DNA from: Desmodus rotundus
Taxonomy: Eukaryota; Chordata; Mammalia; Chiroptera; Phyllostomidae
Assembly (NCBI RefSeq): GCF_022682495.2
Contig: NC_071392.1
Location: forward strand, 137,712,818-137,776,817
Reading direction: 5' to 3'
DNA length: 64,000 nucleotides
Positions 60,807 through 64,000 of this stretch are shown here, in pieces. The first letter of the stretch is position 1, and every line of letters starts with the position of its first letter. The translations under genes and the position numbers were made by a program. The notes under the pieces were generated by a model. The model searched no databases. It was not told the origin of the DNA and saw nothing but the letters and a program-made list of their open reading frames with translations.

Positions 60807-61406
60807 CCCCTTCCCCCCAAAAAGGTGGATCCACATCTTCTCAGCTTGCTTCCTTTCACCTGGATGCCTCCTCACTCTCTCATCTAGCCCTAAAAAGTAG
60901 CTTGAGTTTTCATTTATCTTTAAATACCTGTCGCAAGAGCCCAAACACACTTCCTACGATGGAGTATGGGGAGCAGAGGGGATAGAAAAGATCACTCTTT
61001 TTTCTGGCTCTTTCTTCACACACAAGCAGACAATGGTGAGGACTGATTCTCTTGGTCACACCTGTCTATCTGCCTAGAAACCTGCATACCCGCAGCTCTG
61101 CTTTCATTTACTAGGTGGGTAGTTAGCAAAGCAGTGGCCATTTTTGACTCTTGGGTTCCAAACTTCTCCAAGTTATATTGACAGAGAAAACTACAGATGG
61201 TCTGAGAACAAGGGCTTTAAGAAGTCAGGCTGGCTTTGAAGGAAAGGAATCCTTGAAATAGATACAATTGAGGCTCACTTAAAAATGATCACTCAAAAAT
61301 GAGACTAGTGGGCAGTTAATCCTATAATGAAATATTTCTTCACCTTCAACAAAGATCTAAGACTGTACACAACAGGCACCTCTTGAGATGCACTCAAGAC
61401 TGCTTT

Positions 61407-61592
61407 GCCCTGGCCAGTGCAGCTCAGTTGGTTGGAGTGTTGTCTCGTAACCGGAAGGTTGTGGGTTTGATTCCCAGGTCTGGGCACGTACGAGAGGCAA
61501 CAAATCAATGCTTCTCTCTTGAATCTATGTTTTTCTCTCTTCCTCTCTCTAAAAGCAATGAAAAAAGAATGTCCTTGGGTGAGGATAAAAAA
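61407..61592 (+). mobile_element. VES SINE
   Basis: GCCCTGGCCAGTGCAGCTCA, GTTGGTTGGAGTGTTGTCTC, GGTTTGATTCCCAGGTCTGG and a CT-rich end followed by GTCCTTGGGTGAGGATAAAA. Confidence 0.9.
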
Positions 61593-61704
61593 TAAATTCT
61601 TCAGAAGACAGCTTTTACTTGCAAATGTCACACTGATATTACAGGAATATCTCCCTTGCACTTGAAGGCCTGCCACCTTCATCCCTTCCTGCAAAAACAT
61701 CAAG

Positions 61705-61830
61705 TGGCAGGTACTGATCAATATTTTTCTCCCACGTCAATGTTTCTCTTTCTCTCTCTCTCTCACTCCCTCCTTCTCTCTCTCTAAAATCAGTAATATA
61801 TCCTTGGGTGAGGATTAAAAGAAAAGTGCT
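61705..61830 (+). mobile_element. VES SINE 3' fragment
   Basis: TCAATGTTTCTCTTTCTCTC and TCTAAAATCAGTAATATATC then CCTTGGGTGAGGATTAAAAG repeat the end of the copy at 61407-61592, without the tRNA-like head. Same orientation, 110 bases apart. Confidence 0.8.
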
Positions 61831-62189
61831 GTGACTACTGAAGTTTACGGAGGCAGTTGTCCCATGCATACAAAGCAAGTTGTAACGTGTATTAAATTGT
61901 GCAAATGAGTCACAACCCTGCAAGTCTCTTCAAGTCACCTCAGACGCAACAGTTTTCATCTGTGTTTTTTATCACTGATGTCCCTGTTGTCCCAAGTCTT
62001 TTCATCAGTCCACTCATTCAAGGCTAGGCTGAGCAAGGCCTTAGTGAATACAGCCGAGAACTACCTACATATCCTCTCTATCGCCAGGGAGCAGACAGAC
62101 TCATAGCCTTCTGATAATACTGTTTCCTTGACACTGGTCTCCCCAAACCACTTAATCCAGAGTAAGCACATTGGTTTACATTAAAGGAG

Positions 62190-62420
62190 CAGTGTGCCTT
62201 TTCATTCGTTCATTTACTTATCCATTCATTCCTTCATTCAACAATTGCAAATGCCTCCTGTTCACAGGGCTAGGGATACAACAGTGAACAAAATAAATTC
62301 CCTGCCATTGACCTATAGGGTTGAAAGGGCAATGAACAAGTAAGCTAGGAAATGAGTGTAATTTCAAGAGTCCTAAGTGAAATTCAGAAAGAGGGTAAGG
62401 CTTGCAGGAGAGCCTGGGTC
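62190..62420 (+). mobile_element. Ancient interspersed repeat, possibly L2-like
   Basis: CATTCATTCCTTCATTCAAC, GGGCTAGGGATACAACAGTG and AACAAAATAAATTCCCTGCC is common old-repeat text; the family name is uncertain. Confidence 0.5.
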
Positions 62421-63689
62421 TGCTTCTGATGAGGGTTTCAGAGGCATGTCAGAAGCTGTCTGCTGAACAGAGCTCTGACGGATCGGAGGGAGCAAGTCAA
62501 GTAACGAACTGCTCCTAGAAAAGACTGCTCCCCGCTCAGAGGTGCAGTCGGTGCAGAGCTCTAAGCTGGAGGTGGACATGGCATGTGCAAGGGACAGCGA
62601 GAGGGGAGGATGGCTGATGCCCAGGCCCTGAGGGGCAGAGGCAGGATTGGGGTCCAGAAAGATGGATAGGGAGGGCCAGGCCACATGGAACCTCAATAGC
62701 CATTCCAAGGGTAGTAGATGTTTTAGCCCAGCTGTGACGGGATCTGATTTATAGTTTTCAAGGATCGCCTTTGTTATGTGTGGAGAATAGCCTTATGGTA
62801 GTGATTCAAATAGGGGTTCTGGCAGTCAGGTGACAGAGGCTTGAGCTAGGGTGATGGATGCAGTGATGAAAAATGGTGAGAAGGGGTTGAATTAATATTC
62901 TATTCTAAAGGTAGAGGCAACAAAGTCTCAGAGTGAGTCTATGACTGACTTCACTGGGACTTAACCTCAGTATATGCTGAAAACAAAACCCACTTAAGTC
63001 TTAACTTGACCGTGTCTTCTTACAAATGAAGTCCAAGTAGGTTTAAACCTACACATTTCGGCATTGGTAGACCACACAACCTTGAAACAGGGAGGACGCA
63101 GCTGTAAGAGAGCAATCTATATTCAATACTCAAGCAGCTTGTATTTCTCCTATCATAACAGCTGGGCTTACCAGCAGCTCAAGTGAATTTGAATTTTTTT
63201 CCTTTGGTTGATTGCATGTTTCTCAGGTCTTGTTCTTAAATAAGTTTCCACATCTGCCCATGTTACAAACGTATGGATCTGGTTTCCTGCTTTAGCAAAT
63301 GTGACCCAGTGTGGGTAATAGATTCTCCTTTGATGGGTCCAATTCTTTCAAGGCCTGGGGTCTACCACTACGAACATTAATTCTTCATTATGTGTAGCTG
63401 TCCATTTCAACATGCAAAGGTGTAAGCCACTGGGAAGACTTAGTCGTGAAATTTAAATACCTTGAATATCTTTTTAAATCTCCCTGATCTCTGTTTTCAT
63501 TCTAAAATCAGGGATCGAAAATTTCCTGTCCAATCAATTAAGTGCATTGTAAGTCCCTGAGACTGTAGAGTCCATTTTTTCTTCTTACTAACTTTTAAAA
63601 ACTTGATAACAATGTTTATCAAACAGCTTGGATTATCTTCCTCATTGGGAAGTAGCACAGAGGACTAACTGAGGGTTTTAAAGGTAGGC

Positions 63690-63830
63690 AGTGGGGTGAA
63701 TTTGGAGCTAGCTCCACCAGTTAGTTAACAAGGCAACTCTCTGAGCCTCAGTTTCTGCATCTGTAAAGTGGGTCTAGTAAATATAATCCAGGCATGTTAT
63801 CAGGATGGAATGAGATGCTACATAGAAAAT
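63690..63830 (+). mobile_element. MIR SINE
   Basis: CTCTGAGCCTCAGTTTCTGC, ATCTGTAAAGTGGGTCTAGT and ATGTTATCAGGATGGAATGA match the MIR core. Confidence 0.75.
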
Positions 63831-63933
63831 CATGACCGAAAATCAGTGAGCATGAGCATAATTTCTTATATCAATTTCCTGGGCTTCCCTTTTATGTTCA
63901 CTGAGAACTTCCCACCTTTGAAGTTTTGAGTTT

Positions 63934-63984
63934 TTAAATGTCTTAAGTGTTCTTAAGACATTTAATGTGTTAAGTGTTCTTAAC
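63934..63984. repeat. Two adjacent perfect hairpins with identical TGTT loops
   Basis: First hairpin 63934-63965: 14-base arms TTAAATGTCTTAAG and CTTAAGACATTTAA around TGTT. Second 63969-63984: arms GTTAAG and CTTAAC around TGTT. Both loops and inner stems are nearly the same, suggesting a short inverted tandem event. Confidence 0.9.
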
Positions 63985-64000
63985 TCCCCCCTGCATTACT

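Overview
This is mammalian nuclear DNA, most likely from a yangochiropteran (vespertilionid-like) bat. It holds spliced exons with GT/AG borders, MIR and L1 fossils, and about nine tRNA-derived VES-type SINEs (head resembling CCCTGGCCGGGTAGCTCAG, tail CTCTCTCTAAAAATAAATAAA), a family characteristic of bats. There are no prokaryotic genes, CRISPR arrays or operons. The order STK32A then DPYSL3, tail to tail, matches human 5q32.

Region 1-8.5 kb (+ strand): the last four coding exons of STK32A (YANK1 serine/threonine kinase). They encode the end of the kinase domain and the whole C-terminal tail, with the stop at 8531. The introns carry an 811-bp solo LTR, L1 pieces, MIRs, a VES SINE and a Tigger-like MITE.

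Region 8.5-14.56 kb: convergent intergenic DNA and the unmapped STK32A 3'UTR. It has one VES SINE and a 27-bp AT-rich palindrome.

Region 14.56-47.1 kb (- strand): DPYSL3 (CRMP4), read right to left. All coding exons except the first are present: 13 exons, 1674 coding bases including the stop, 557 codons, all phases compatible. A probable 3.1-kb 3'UTR ends near an ATTAAA at 14582-14587. If a 13-residue first exon lies outside the window, the protein is 570 residues, the length I recall for the short human isoform. The exons carry the amidohydrolase-like fold with key catalytic ligands replaced, and the Cdk5/GSK3 phosphorylation cluster T509/T514/S518/S522.

Region 47.1-64 kb: DPYSL3 intron 1. 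I found no first exon, promoter or CpG island. It contains an internally deleted mariner, L1/HAL1-like pieces, VES SINEs, microsatellites, an RPS23 processed pseudogene and, at the right edge, two adjacent perfect hairpins.

The two genes have no evident functional link: STK32A is a poorly characterised kinase, DPYSL3 a cytoskeletal adaptor in neurons. I found no previously undescribed system. The most unusual items are a 110-bp direct repeat (about 95% identical) straddling DPYSL3 exon 7, a head-to-head SINE pair in one intron, and the palindromes.
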